Shown here in pieces: positions 12,773 to 22,567 of a stretch of DNA of 64,000 bases. A program made the position numbers and the translations under genes. Within the stretch, counting starts at the first letter, position 1. The number at the start of each line of letters is the position of its first letter. This DNA comes from Paramoeba atlantica (lineage: Eukaryota > Discosea): contig CDRNVI010000147.1 in the NCBI GenBank assembly GCA_977017575.1, positions 1 to 64,000 on the forward strand. The letters run 5' to 3'. The notes beneath the pieces were generated by a model that saw only the letters and a program-made list of their open reading frames with translations, had not been told where the DNA came from and ran no database searches.

Positions 12773-13027
12773 TTGCCCCTTCAAGGGCTTTACTTCATAC
12801 TAATCTGTCTTACAAACAGACTTCCAAAAGACACGCCCCACAGCTACACCCTTCATATTCATCCCGACGTTTACGCCAACCAGTGCCTCGAGGTCCAACC
12901 GAGCAGAATGGGATTTTCGGCGCTCAAGATTAGAGCACGAGAGGTGGAGGATATTAACTCCGCACTGAGATCGCGCACTGAGGACCTATGTCTGCCACTT
13001 CCGCAGTATTGTGTATTTGTTTTTTAG
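12773..13027 (+). pseudogene. Unrecognised coding-like fragment, copy 1
   Basis: An open frame of 84 codons whose middle (TNRLPKDTPHSYTLHIHP and following) has a protein-like composition. It is preceded by a pyrimidine stretch ending in TTTTCAG (about 12752-12759), a possible splice acceptor. I cannot name a family. It ends in a ~50-bp segment (about 12973-13024) that is a diverged direct copy of about 12017-12066 at the other end of the element (CTGCCACTTCCGCAG core). It could be a captured exon piece. Confidence 0.25.
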
Positions 13028-13055
13028 TCGAAAATGCAGCTACCACCTCAAAAGT

Positions 13056-13152
13056 AATTAAAATCACCTTCGATGAGTTTCTTTCGTTTCGATGAGTTTC
13101 GTTTTGACACGTGGGCGTTTCGATGAGTACTCACGGAAGTGTCCTCGTACCC
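13056..13152 (-). repeat. Right terminal inverted repeat, TIR element copy 1
   Basis: Inverted partner of 11854-11962, containing four TTCGATGAG subrepeats. The inner ~22 bases match the left repeat perfectly and the outer part is diverged. Satellite resumes at 13153. Confidence 0.75.
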
Positions 13153-16022
13153 GTGGTCTTAATACAAAAAGTGGTCTTAATACAAAAAGTGGTCTTAATA
13201 CAAAAAGTGGTCTTAATACAAAAAGTGGTCTTAATACAAAAAGTGGTCTTAATACAAAAAGTGGTCTTAATACAAAAAGTGGTCTTAATACAAAAAGTGG
13301 TCTTAATACAAAAAGTGGTCTTAATACAAAAAGTGGTCTTAATACAAAAAGTGGTCTTAATACAAAAAGTGGTCTTAATACAAAAAGTGGTCTTAATACA
13401 AAAAGTGGTCTTAATACAAAAAGTGGTCTTAATACAAAAAGTGGTCTTAATACAAAAAGTGGTCTTAATACAAAAAGTGGTCTTAATACAAAAAGTGGTC
13501 TTAATACAAAAAGTGGTCTTAATACAAAAAGTGGTCTTAATACAAAAAGTGGTCTTAATACAAAAAGTGGTCTTAATACAAAAAGTGGTCTTAATACAAA
13601 AAGTGGTCTTAATACAAAAAGTGGTCTTAATACAAAAAGTGGTCTTAATACAAAAAGTGGTCTTAATACAAAAAGTGGTCTTAATACAAAAAGTGGTCTT
13701 AATACAAAAAGTGGTCTTAATACAAAAAGTGGTCTTAATACAAAAAGTGGTCTTAATACAAAAAGTGGTCTTAATACAAAAAGTGGTCTTAATACAAAAA
13801 GTGGTCTTAATACAAAAAGTGGTCTTAATACAAAAAGTGGTCTTAATACAAAAAGTGGTCTTAATACAAAAAGTGGTCTTAATACAAAAAGTGGTCTTAA
13901 TACAAAAAGTGGTCTTAATACAAAAAGTGGTCTTAATACAAAAAGTGGTCTTAATACAAAAAGTGGTCTTAATACAAAAAGTGGTCTTAATACAAAAAGT
14001 GGTCTTAATACAAAAAGTGGTCTTAATACAAAAAGTGGTCTTAATACAAAAAGTGGTCTTAATACAAAAAGTGGTCTTAATACAAAAAGTGGTCTTAATA
14101 CAAAAAGTGGTCTTAATACAAAAAGTGGTCTTAATACAAAAAGTGGTCTTAATACAAAAAGTGGTCTTAATACAAAAAGTGGTCTTAATACAAAAAGTGG
14201 TCTTAATACAAAAAGTGGTCTTAATACAAAAAGTGGTCTTAATACAAAAAGTGGTCTTAATACAAAAAGTGGTCTTAATACAAAAAGTGGTCTTAATACA
14301 AAAAGTGGTCTTAATACAAAAAGTGGTCTTAATACAAAAAGTGGTCTTAATACAAAAAGTGGTCTTAATACAAAAAGTGGTCTTAATACAAAAAGTGGTC
14401 TTAATACAAAAAGTGGTCTTAATACAAAAAGTGGTCTTAATACAAAAAGTGGTCTTAATACAAAAAGTGGTCTTAATACAAAAAGTGGTCTTAATACAAA
14501 AAGTGGTCTTAATACAAAAAGTGGTCTTAATACAAAAAGTGGTCTTAATACAAAAAGTGGTCTTAATACAAAAAGTGGTCTTAATACAAAAAGTGGTCTT
14601 AATACAAAAAGTGGTCTTAATACAAAAAGTGGTCTTAATACAAAAAGTGGTCTTAATACAAAAAGTGGTCTTAATACAAAAAGTGGTCTTAATACAAAAA
14701 GTGGTCTTAATACAAAAAGTGGTCTTAATACAAAAAGTGGTCTTAATACAAAAAGTGGTCTTAATACAAAAAGTGGTCTTAATACAAAAAGTGGTCTTAA
14801 TACAAAAAGTGGTCTTAATACAAAAAGTGGTCTTAATACAAAAAGTGGTCTTAATACAAAAAGTGGTCTTAATACAAAAAGTGGTCTTAATACAAAAAGT
14901 GGTCTTAATACAAAAAGTGGTCTTAATACAAAAAGTGGTCTTAATACAAAAAGTGGTCTTAATACAAAAAGTGGTCTTAATACAAAAAGTGGTCTTAATA
15001 CAAAAAGTGGTCTTAATACAAAAAGTGGTCTTAATACAAAAAGTGGTCTTAATACAAAAAGTGGTCTTAATACAAAAAGTGGTCTTAATACAAAAAGTGG
15101 TCTTAATACAAAAAGTGGTCTTAATACAAAAAGTGGTCTTAATACAAAAAGTGGTCTTAATACAAAAAGTGGTCTTAATACAAAAAGTGGTCTTAATACA
15201 AAAAGTGGTCTTAATACAAAAAGTGGTCTTAATACAAAAAGTGGTCTTAATACAAAAAGTGGTCTTAATACAAAAAGTGGTCTTAATACAAAAAGTGGTC
15301 TTAATACAAAAAGTGGTCTTAATACAAAAAGTGGTCTTAATACAAAAAGTGGTCTTAATACAAAAAGTGGTCTTAATACAAAAAGTGGTCTTAATACAAA
15401 AAGTGGTCTTAATACAAAAAGTGGTCTTAATACAAAAAGTGGTCTTAATACAAAAAGTGGTCTTAATACAAAAAGTGGTCTTAATACAAAAAGTGGTCTT
15501 AATACAAAAAGTGGTCTTAATACAAAAAGTGGTCTTAATACAAAAAGTGGTCTTAATACAAAAAGTGGTCTTAATACAAAAAGTGGTCTTAATACAAAAA
15601 GTGGTCTTAATACAAAAAGTGGTCTTAATACAAAAAGTGGTCTTAATACAAAAAGTGGTCTTAATACAAAAAGTGGTCTTAATACAAAAAGTGGTCTTAA
15701 TACAAAAAGTGGTCTTAATACAAAAAGTGGTCTTAATACAAAAAGTGGTCTTAATACAAAAAGTGGTCTTAATACAAAAAGTGGTCTTAATACAAAAAGT
15801 GGTCTTAATACAAAAAGTGGTCTTAATACAAAAAGTGGTCTTAATACAAAAAGTGGTCTTAATACAAAAAGTGGTCTTAATACAAAAAGTGGTCTTAATA
15901 CAAAAAGTGGTCTTAATACAAAAAGTGGTCTTAATACAAAAAGTGGTCTTAATACAAAAAGTGGTCTTAATACAAAAAGTGGTCTTAATACAAAAAGTGG
16001 TCTTAATACAAAAAGTGGTCTT
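13153..16022. repeat. 18-bp satellite array 2
   Basis: About 159 copies of AGTGGTCTTAATACAAAA with no variant seen. It lies between the two TIR element copies and is part of the 4,169-bp higher-order unit (TIR element plus array). Confidence 0.98.
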
Positions 16023-16256
16023 GGCTCCACGGGCACTTCAGTGAGTTTTTGAGACACTTCGATGATTTCTCATCGAAGTGCCTACGTGTCACAGGGTGAC
16101 TCATCGAAACGTCAATCTTCTCATCGAAGGTGATTTTAATTGCTTTGGCAAGAAAAAAATCGAGAACATGAAAATAAGAAAGCGGCGACACTGAGAATCT
16201 GTGTCTGCCACTTCCGCAGGTTTGTGTATTTGTTTTCCTATACTATGACACCTAGT

Positions 16257-16532
16257 TTACGTGTCTGGAGGCAAGGCCCAACTTTGAGCGAAGCCCACTT
16301 CTGGAGGCAAAAGCCCCCGTTTGCGAGCAAGGCCCAACTGTGAGCGTAGCCCTGGGACAAAATTATATTTTTTGGCGACCCGCGCGCTCCATGCGGAGGT
16401 GGTGGATATTGGCACGGCGGGCGGAGGAGGAGTTGGCATCACGGCCTTCTTTTTCCGGCGGGCAGGAGGGAGCGGCAAATTCTCAGGAGCCACTCCTGAT
16501 TCTTTTGCTTTGGAGCGTGTGAACACTCCCAT
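16257..16532 (-). CDS. SL-headed ORF fragment of unknown function, copy 2
   Basis: Same 91-codon minus-strand ORF as 12088-12363, offset by 4,169 bases, with the same T-rich leader and upstream SL copy. No domain is recognised. Confidence 0.4.
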   Translation of the reverse strand: MGVFTRSKAKESGVAPENLPLPPARRKKKAVMPTPPPPAVPISTTSAWSARVAKKYNFVPGLRSQLGLARKRGLLPPEVGFAQSWALPPDT

Positions 16533-16555
16533 GAAAGGTAAAAAAAGTAAATAAT

Positions 16556-16594
16556 CAACAAGGTGCAGAAACTGTATCTTTATCGTTAAAGATT
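16556..16594 (-). other. Spliced-leader-like 39-mer, second copy
   Basis: Identical to 12387-12425 and carried by the second TIR element copy, including the C variant in CTGCACC. Confidence 0.75.
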
Positions 16595-16620
16595 ATTGTA
16601 CGTGTGCTTCTCTCTAGATT

Positions 16621-16823
16621 CGTGGGAAGCAATTTGCGAAGCCCAACTACCTTGATAACAAATTTTAGTACCCATTTTGGCCGCGCGGGGGCCCCCGCGT
16701 GAGCGGGGGTGCGCGCGGCCGCGAAACGGCGAGGGCCCGCGTGAGCGGGCCTGAGCCGTACCCCGCGTAGGATTCCCCTGTGCGTCGTTAGTGGGAAGCA
16801 ATTTGCGAAGCTCACTGAATTTC
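16621..16823. repeat. GC-rich structured repeat, copy 2
   Basis: Same structure as 12452-12654: two GTGA-loop hairpins between direct repeats of GTGGGAAGCAATTTGCGAAG. Confidence 0.75.
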
Positions 16824-16941
16824 GTAGTTTTCGCTACGCAGGCGTTGTCAACGTATATCTTCTTATAATTTATTCTTAAAAAAAGGGTCCGTTGATTTCT
16901 AATGCATTTTTTTACTCCATATTTTCAGCGTTCTGATATCT

Positions 16942-17196
16942 TTGCCCCTTCAAGGGCTTTACTTCATACTAATCTGTCTTACAAACAGACTTCCAAAAGA
17001 CACGCCCCACAGCTACACCCTTCATATTCATCCCGACGTTTACGCCAACCAGTGCCTCGAGGTCCAACCGAGCAGAATGGGATTTTCGGCGCTCAAGATT
17101 AGAGCACGAGAGGTGGAGGATATTAACTCCGCACTGAGATCGCGCACTGAGGACCTATGTCTGCCACTTCCGCAGTATTGTGTATTTGTTTTTTAG
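16942..17196 (+). pseudogene. Unrecognised coding-like fragment, copy 2
   Basis: Same 84-codon open frame as 12773-13027, inside the second TIR element. Function unknown. Confidence 0.25.
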
Positions 17197-17321
17197 TCGA
17201 AAATGCAGCTACCACCTCAAAAGTAATTAAAATCACCTTCGATGAGTTTCTTTCGTTTCGATGAGTTTCGTTTTGACACGTGGGCGTTTCGATGAGTACT
17301 CACGGAAGTGTCCTCGTACCC

Positions 17322-19420
17322 GTGGTCTTAATACAAAAAGTGGTCTTAATACAAAAAGTGGTCTTAATACAAAAAGTGGTCTTAATACAAAAAGTGGTCT
17401 TAATACAAAAAGTGGTCTTAATACAAAAAGTGGTCTTAATACAAAAAGTGGTCTTAATACAAAAAGTGGTCTTAATACAAAAAGTGGTCTTAATACAAAA
17501 AGTGGTCTTAATACAAAAAGTGGTCTTAATACAAAAAGTGGTCTTAATACAAAAAGTGGTCTTAATACAAAAAGTGGTCTTAATACAAAAAGTGGTCTTA
17601 ATACAAAAAGTGGTCTTAATACAAAAAGTGGTCTTAATACAAAAAGTGGTCTTAATACAAAAAGTGGTCTTAATACAAAAAGTGGTCTTAATACAAAAAG
17701 TGGTCTTAATACAAAAAGTGGTCTTAATACAAAAAGTGGTCTTAATACAAAAAGTGGTCTTAATACAAAAAGTGGTCTTAATACAAAAAGTGGTCTTAAT
17801 ACAAAAAGTGGTCTTAATACAAAAAGTGGTCTTAATACAAAAAGTGGTCTTAATACAAAAAGTGGTCTTAATACAAAAAGTGGTCTTAATACAAAAAGTG
17901 GTCTTAATACAAAAAGTGGTCTTAATACAAAAAGTGGTCTTAATACAAAAAGTGGTCTTAATACAAAAAGTGGTCTTAATACAAAAAGTGGTCTTAATAC
18001 AAAAAGTGGTCTTAATACAAAAAGTGGTCTTAATACAAAAAGTGGTCTTAATACAAAAAGTGGTCTTAATACAAAAAGTGGTCTTAATACAAAAAGTGGT
18101 CTTAATACAAAAAGTGGTCTTAATACAAAAAGTGGTCTTAATACAAAAAGTGGTCTTAATACAAAAAGTGGTCTTAATACAAAAAGTGGTCTTAATACAA
18201 AAAGTGGTCTTAATACAAAAAGTGGTCTTAATACAAAAAGTGGTCTTAATACAAAAAGTGGTCTTAATACAAAAAGTGGTCTTAATACAAAAAGTGGTCT
18301 TAATACAAAAAGTGGTCTTAATACAAAAAGTGGTCTTAATACAAAAAGTGGTCTTAATACAAAAAGTGGTCTTAATACAAAAAGTGGTCTTAATACAAAA
18401 AGTGGTCTTAATACAAAAAGTGGTCTTAATACAAAAAGTGGTCTTAATACAAAAAGTGGTCTTAATACAAAAAGTGGTCTTAATACAAAAAGTGGTCTTA
18501 ATACAAAAAGTGGTCTTAATACAAAAAGTGGTCTTAATACAAAAAGTGGTCTTAATACAAAAAGTGGTCTTAATACAAAAAGTGGTCTTAATACAAAAAG
18601 TGGTCTTAATACAAAAAGTGGTCTTAATACAAAAAGTGGTCTTAATACAAAAAGTGGTCTTAATACAAAAAGTGGTCTTAATACAAAAAGTGGTCTTAAT
18701 ACAAAAAGTGGTCTTAATACAAAAAGTGGTCTTAATACAAAAAGTGGTCTTAATACAAAAAGTGGTCTTAATACAAAAAGTGGTCTTAATACAAAAAGTG
18801 GTCTTAATACAAAAAGTGGTCTTAATACAAAAAGTGGTCTTAATACAAAAAGTGGTCTTAATACAAAAAGTGGTCTTAATACAAAAAGTGGTCTTAATAC
18901 AAAAAGTGGTCTTAATACAAAAAGTGGTCTTAATACAAAAAGTGGTCTTAATACAAAAAGTGGTCTTAATACAAAAAGTGGTCTTAATACAAAAAGTGGT
19001 CTTAATACAAAAAGTGGTCTTAATACAAAAAGTGGTCTTAATACAAAAAGTGGTCTTAATACAAAAAGTGGTCTTAATACAAAAAGTGGTCTTAATACAA
19101 AAAGTGGTCTTAATACAAAAAGTGGTCTTAATACAAAAAGTGGTCTTAATACAAAAAGTGGTCTTAATACAAAAAGTGGTCTTAATACAAAAAGTGGTCT
19201 TAATACAAAAAGTGGTCTTAATACAAAAAGTGGTCTTAATACAAAAAGTGGTCTTAATACAAAAAGTGGTCTTAATACAAAAAGTGGTCTTAATACAAAA
19301 AGTGGTCTTAATACAAAAAGTGGTCTTAATACAAAAAGTGGTCTTAATACAAAAAGTGGTCTTAATACAAAAAGTGGTCTTAATACAAAAAGTGGTCTTA
19401 ATACAAAAAGTGGTCTTAAT
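17322..19420. repeat. 18-bp satellite array 3
   Basis: About 117 monomers of the 18-bp satellite. It starts at the same element junction as array 2 and is cut at 19420 inside a monomer (…CTTAAT) by a 342-bp AT-rich insert. Confidence 0.98.
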
Positions 19421-19762
19421 GAGAACTTGTGAAAGTAATCTGCGTATTCAATTTAGTTCAATACACATGAATATTTCAGCACGTAAACCATAATATTTTA
19501 TTATATACCAAGGAAAGTGTTTATATCCACGTTTAAAAAGTTAGGGAGGCTATTGAAGTAGTTTCCCATTCGTTAGTACTGTGAGAAAATGAATTATAGT
19601 AGCGCTACTAAGTGACATATGTTGTTTTACTTTATACTTTATATATTGATGTACAAACATATTCGATGGATTTGACGAAGGGTAGGATTACATTAATGTA
19701 TTTTACACTTGATTTGAGTTTTTCAATCTTCACGAATACAATTTTATACGAATGCGCTGATT
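19421..19762. other. AT-rich spacer interrupting the satellite
   Basis: A 342-bp AT-rich stretch with no gene-like ORF and no clear terminal repeats. The satellite monomer is split as …CTTAAT | insert | ATACAAAA…, so almost nothing was lost and about 2 bp (AT) may be duplicated. It therefore behaves like an insertion, of unknown origin. Confidence 0.6.
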
Positions 19763-20274
19763 ATACAAAAAGTGGTCTTAATACAAAAAGTGGTCTTAAT
19801 ACAAAAAGTGGTCTTAATACAAAAAGTGGTCTTAATACAAAAAGTGGTCTTAATACAAAAAGTGGTCTTAATACAAAAAGTGGTCTTAATACAAAAAGTG
19901 GTCTTAATACAAAAAGTGGTCTTAATACAAAAAGTGGTCTTAATACAAAAAGTGGTCTTAATACAAAAAGTGGTCTTAATACAAAAAGTGGTCTTAATAC
20001 AAAAAGTGGTCTTAATACAAAAAGTGGTCTTAATACAAAAAGTGGTCTTAATACAAAAAGTGGTCTTAATACAAAAAGTGGTCTTTAATACAAAAAGTGG
20101 TCGTTAATACAAAAAGTGGTCTTTAATACAAAAAGTGGTCTTTAATACAAAAAGTGGTCTTTAATACAAAAAGTGGTCTTTAATACAAAAAGTGGTCTTT
20201 AATACAAAAAGTGGTCTTTAATACAAAAAGTGGTCTTTAATACAAAAAGTGGTCATTAATACAAAAAGTGGTCT
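19763..20274. repeat. 18-bp satellite array 4 with 19-bp right-edge variant
   Basis: About 18 copies of the 18-bp monomer, then from about 20083 a 19-bp form with an extra T (GGTCTTTAATAC) for the last ten or so copies, two of which carry further changes (GGTCGTTAA, GGTCATTAA). Degeneration at the edge with homogeneity inside is the usual satellite pattern, so this is probably a true array end. Confidence 0.95.
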
Positions 20275-21068
20275 GCAGGTAGGGCATGCAATGCCAATTC
20301 CGGGGATATTTTACCGAAAGGGGATGCTCTACACCGGTTGCTTACATCCCTAAATGTAACCCTCATGAGATCCCAAGCCCGCATGCTCGTCCTACGCCGG
20401 CCTGCTGTGGGTCCTGATTCAGCGCTCCTAGGCTATGGGAACGAGTAGTGGATCACTCGCCACACCCAAAGACTTCCTCGCCTGCGAAATCTGGCCGCTA
20501 TACAACGTTTTCCCGCGGCAAACGCCGACCCGGCTCTCGTTGTGTATGACCAGGGGTATGGCCAGGTGACTTTCGTGGGAAACTCCCGGTACGGATGCTG
20601 GTCGGGTCGACAGAGTCTATGCTCACGCCTAGTCCGTCAGGGCTAGGTACCCCAAGTGAGGTAGTACACGGGTAGTGAATCTCCTCCCCGTCGGCCAGCA
20701 TCCTGTTTCGTGACCGTGTCGTTGTCGACACAGGCCCGCGCCTGCGCCCTCCCGTATAGCAAGGGAAGGGTTCACAAGTCAGGCCGTGGAGAGGTCGAAA
20801 GACCCGGTCCGGAACGCGCGAATGGATTGGGTCTGGATTGCTTGTTTTAATTTTTACTGTGTCTTATTTGTCGTATATACTTAGGGGAGATTGAATTGCT
20901 AGTTTTGGGCTGAGAAAAAAGAAAAAGAAAAAAAAAAAAAGGTGAATTGCTAGTTTTGGGCTGAGAAAAAAAAGAAAAAGAAAATATGCTTCTGTGGAAA
21001 TAAAAAGAATTGCCAATTTGATTGCTTGTTTTAAATTCATATACCCAAAAAAAAAAAAAAAAAAAAAA
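20275..21068 (+). mobile_element. 5'-truncated LINE tail with structured 3' UTR and poly(A)
   Basis: Noncoding, GC-rich sequence to about 20860, then an AT-rich tail ending in about 22 A (21047-21068). A diverged copy of its last ~350 bp lies at 54130-54496 and also ends in poly(A), which shows that this is the 3' end of a poly(A)-tailed family. Conserved potential hairpins: GTGTCG-TTGT-CGACAC (about 20717), CCCTCCC…GGGAAGGG (about 20749-20772) and GGTC-GAAA-GACC (about 20804), the last with a GNRA loop. A ~51-bp unit (GAATTGCTAGTTTTGGGC…) is tandemly doubled at 20893-20985. Such structured ends often serve as the RT recognition site. No coding part of this family is attached, and the cognate protein is unknown. 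Confidence 0.65.
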
Positions 21069-21107
21069 AATCTTTAACGATAAAGATACAGTTTCTGTAC
21101 CTTGTTG
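21069..21107 (+). other. Full-length spliced-leader-like 39-mer heading a LINE
   Basis: A 39-base sequence directly after a poly(A) tail, ending CAGTTTCTGTACCTTGTTG. This matches the conserved 3' half of kinetoplastid/diplonemid SLs (for example Leishmania …CAGTTTCTGTACTTTATTG). The 5' part contains an ATCTTT…AAAGAT inverted repeat, like SL stem-loop I. It is followed by AATTTTTTC, not GT, so it is the 5' end of a retrocopied trans-spliced RNA. The first two A residues cannot be separated from the poly(A) here, but the copy at 12387-12425 supports starting at AATCTTT. Confidence 0.85.
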
Positions 21108-21151
21108 AATTTTTTCTATTTCATCTCTTTCCGAGGTACGGGTTAATTTTT

Positions 21152-22567
21152 ATGTCTGGTATCATCCCCCCCGCAGTCACACTTCCTCCCATAGACGACA
21201 ACAGCGGAAATCCGGACCACGAAGCCGAAGCCATGGAGACGGACGACAAATGCTTAGAAATTAATGGCAGAACTCACCGACCGGGGTCTTGGGACCAATT
21301 TAAAGGAAACGAACATTTAATCACGGGGACGAGCACATACCATGAAGACCTTTACACGACCCCCATCCCTCAGAATATTCCTGAAGATTGGATCCGCCGA
21401 ACGAACGCGATCGTAGGTGGGGTTAATGAAACACCGGACACAGGTCACACGGAGGTCGAAAATGAAGAGATGCAACACTCCGCTGTTATCAGGCAAGTAA
21501 CGCCAGCGAAGAAGACGAAAGAGGCTTTGAATGCTACACAGCATCTAAGTACACCACTCAAAACTGCTCTATCCGCCCAAGCACGTAGCAATGAGGACAT
21601 TAAAGGTCACTCCAAGAAAACCCCTACTCCACGGAGAAATAAGCTCATCCGATACCGGGTAGACCCAGAGACACCTTCACTCTTGCATCCTTATGAACTT
21701 ATTCCGGGCCCATCTCAAGAGCAACCAGGAAGAAGACACGAAACCCAGAATATTGAAAACGCTGGCGTTAGCCTCGCTGAGCCCAACTCATTGTCCCAAG
21801 GAAAGTCTGCCGCGCTCCGAGAGTGCCCGGCCCAGGGATGTTCATGGCGCAGTCCGTCGCATGGCGGATCCTGGCAAGCCTTCTATAACCATGTCGCATG
21901 CCGGCACGGTAACAGCATCCCTAATGAATGGTGGTACAGAGAAGGCCGTTTTCTATGCACCTCATGCGGACGCCACTACGACAACCACAAACGATCATCG
22001 CACACACACAGCTGCAAAGGAACGAAAACCGTCGCGCTCCTTTCTCCCGAACTTCTTACTCCACCCAACGAAGTGAGCACCGCACCAACACCAGAGAACA
22101 CCAACTTTGAGCTCCCACCTCTTCCTTCTGTCTGCTCTCTTCAGCTGAGTACGTGCAAAGACGTGCCTTATCGTTGCCGCCAGATCTGGGAAGAAATCCT
22201 CTCCTCCGCCATTCGGAACGCGGTCTCTGAAAACTCCTTAAAGGCATGGACGCTTCTGGCCATGCTTCCCAAATGCGTTTTACCAGCTCCGCATCGAGGG
22301 GGCCGCAAAGGCCACATGGCATATGCCTCACATGCGTATAAATGCATGCAGCGTTGGGCGGAACAAGAGTACTCGGACCTATGGAGCGAAGCAATTGTAG
22401 CCTGTCGAAAAAAGCAAAAATCTCCAACGGAATTCCCTGACGAAGACGAGAAGGCAGCGATTCGAGCAGAACTCCTCGTCCGCCACGGCGAGCTCTCTAG
22501 AGGGTTGGCCTCCCTAACGTCAGATCCAATGGCGCCTGACGATGACGAACATTTGAAAAATTGCTAG
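21152..22567 (+). CDS. LINE ORF1: zinc-finger nucleic-acid-binding protein (RLE LINE N-terminus)
   Basis: 471 codons from an ATG 44 bases after the SL copy, so the start fits a trans-spliced message with a short T-rich leader. Residues about 45-110 form a module with GSWDQF, a YTTPIP motif and a later TGH…EE stretch. The same module is found in the proteins at 57207-60779 and 61018-61842 (minus). Two zinc fingers follow: C225-C230-H247-H252 (CX4C…HX4H) and a Cys/His cluster C269, C272, H284/H286, C288. Such fingers bind target DNA in R2-type elements. A helical stretch (about 310-440) precedes the junction with ORF2. The reading frame closes 7 bases into ORF2. In related elements this N-terminal part and the RT are one protein, so a frameshift, mutational or programmed, probably separates them here. 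Confidence 0.8.
   Translation: MSGIIPPAVTLPPIDDNSGNPDHEAEAMETDDKCLEINGRTHRPGSWDQFKGNEHLITGTSTYHEDLYTTPIPQNIPEDWIRRTNAIVGGVNETPDTGHTEVENEEMQHSAVIRQVTPAKKTKEALNATQHLSTPLKTALSAQARSNEDIKGHSKKTPTPRRNKLIRYRVDPETPSLLHPYELIPGPSQEQPGRRHETQNIENAGVSLAEPNSLSQGKSAALRECPAQGCSWRSPSHGGSWQAFYNHVACRHGNSIPNEWWYREGRFLCTSCGRHYDNHKRSSHTHSCKGTKTVALLSPELLTPPNEVSTAPTPENTNFELPPLPSVCSLQLSTCKDVPYRCRQIWEEILSSAIRNAVSENSLKAWTLLAMLPKCVLPAPHRGGRKGHMAYASHAYKCMQRWAEQEYSDLWSEAIVACRKKQKSPTEFPDEDEKAAIRAELLVRHGELSRGLASLTSDPMAPDDDEHLKNC

Larger units (their letters stand above)
11854..13152. mobile_element. Nonautonomous TIR element, copy 1 (MULE/hAT-like signature)
   Basis: This 1,299-bp segment separates two 18-bp satellite arrays. 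It is bracketed by an 8-bp duplication of satellite sequence, GTGGTCTT at 11846-11853 and 13153-13160, and the satellite phase resumes exactly, as expected for a target site duplication. The ends form imperfect inverted repeats of about 100 bp (GGCTCCACGGGCACTTC against GGGTACGAGGACACTTC, 12 of 17 matching), strongest over the innermost AATTAAAATCACCTTCGATG stretch. Long TIRs with an 8-9 bp duplication suggest a Mutator-like element; an 8-bp duplication also fits hAT. No transposase is present. The interior carries an SL-headed gene fragment on -, a GC-rich hairpin repeat and an unrecognised coding-like piece on +, as in gene-capturing Pack-MULEs. Family assignment is inference. Confidence 0.7.
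16023..17321. mobile_element. Nonautonomous TIR element, copy 2
   Basis: Repeats 11854-13152 at a constant offset of 4,169 bases. Every open frame inside it translates identically to copy 1, and both satellite junctions are the same (GTGGTCTT on each side). Two independent insertions at the same base with the same contents are unlikely. The simpler reading is one insertion followed by duplication of element plus neighbouring satellite by unequal exchange. Confidence 0.7.

Noticed and set aside
12952-13025. Splice sites joining the two CTGCCACTTCCGCAG segments
   Set aside because: The two segments (about 12017-12066 and 12973-13024) are diverged direct repeats. I see no coding logic that would make them exon borders.
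1-20274. Telomeric repeat or CRISPR array
   Set aside because: The monomer has no telomere-like G-rich strand of the TTAGGG kind, and there are no spacers between repeats. It is a plain satellite.
20498-20731. A 77-codon minus-strand frame in the LINE tail
   Set aside because: It lies antisense to a structured, poly(A)-ended 3' region and has no recognisable domain.
21069-21107. Site-specific SLACS/CZAR-type insertion into an SL RNA gene
   Set aside because: Such insertions split the SL exon and leave SL intron sequence after it. Here the SL is whole and followed by the element's own leader and ATG, so the SL belongs to the element RNA.
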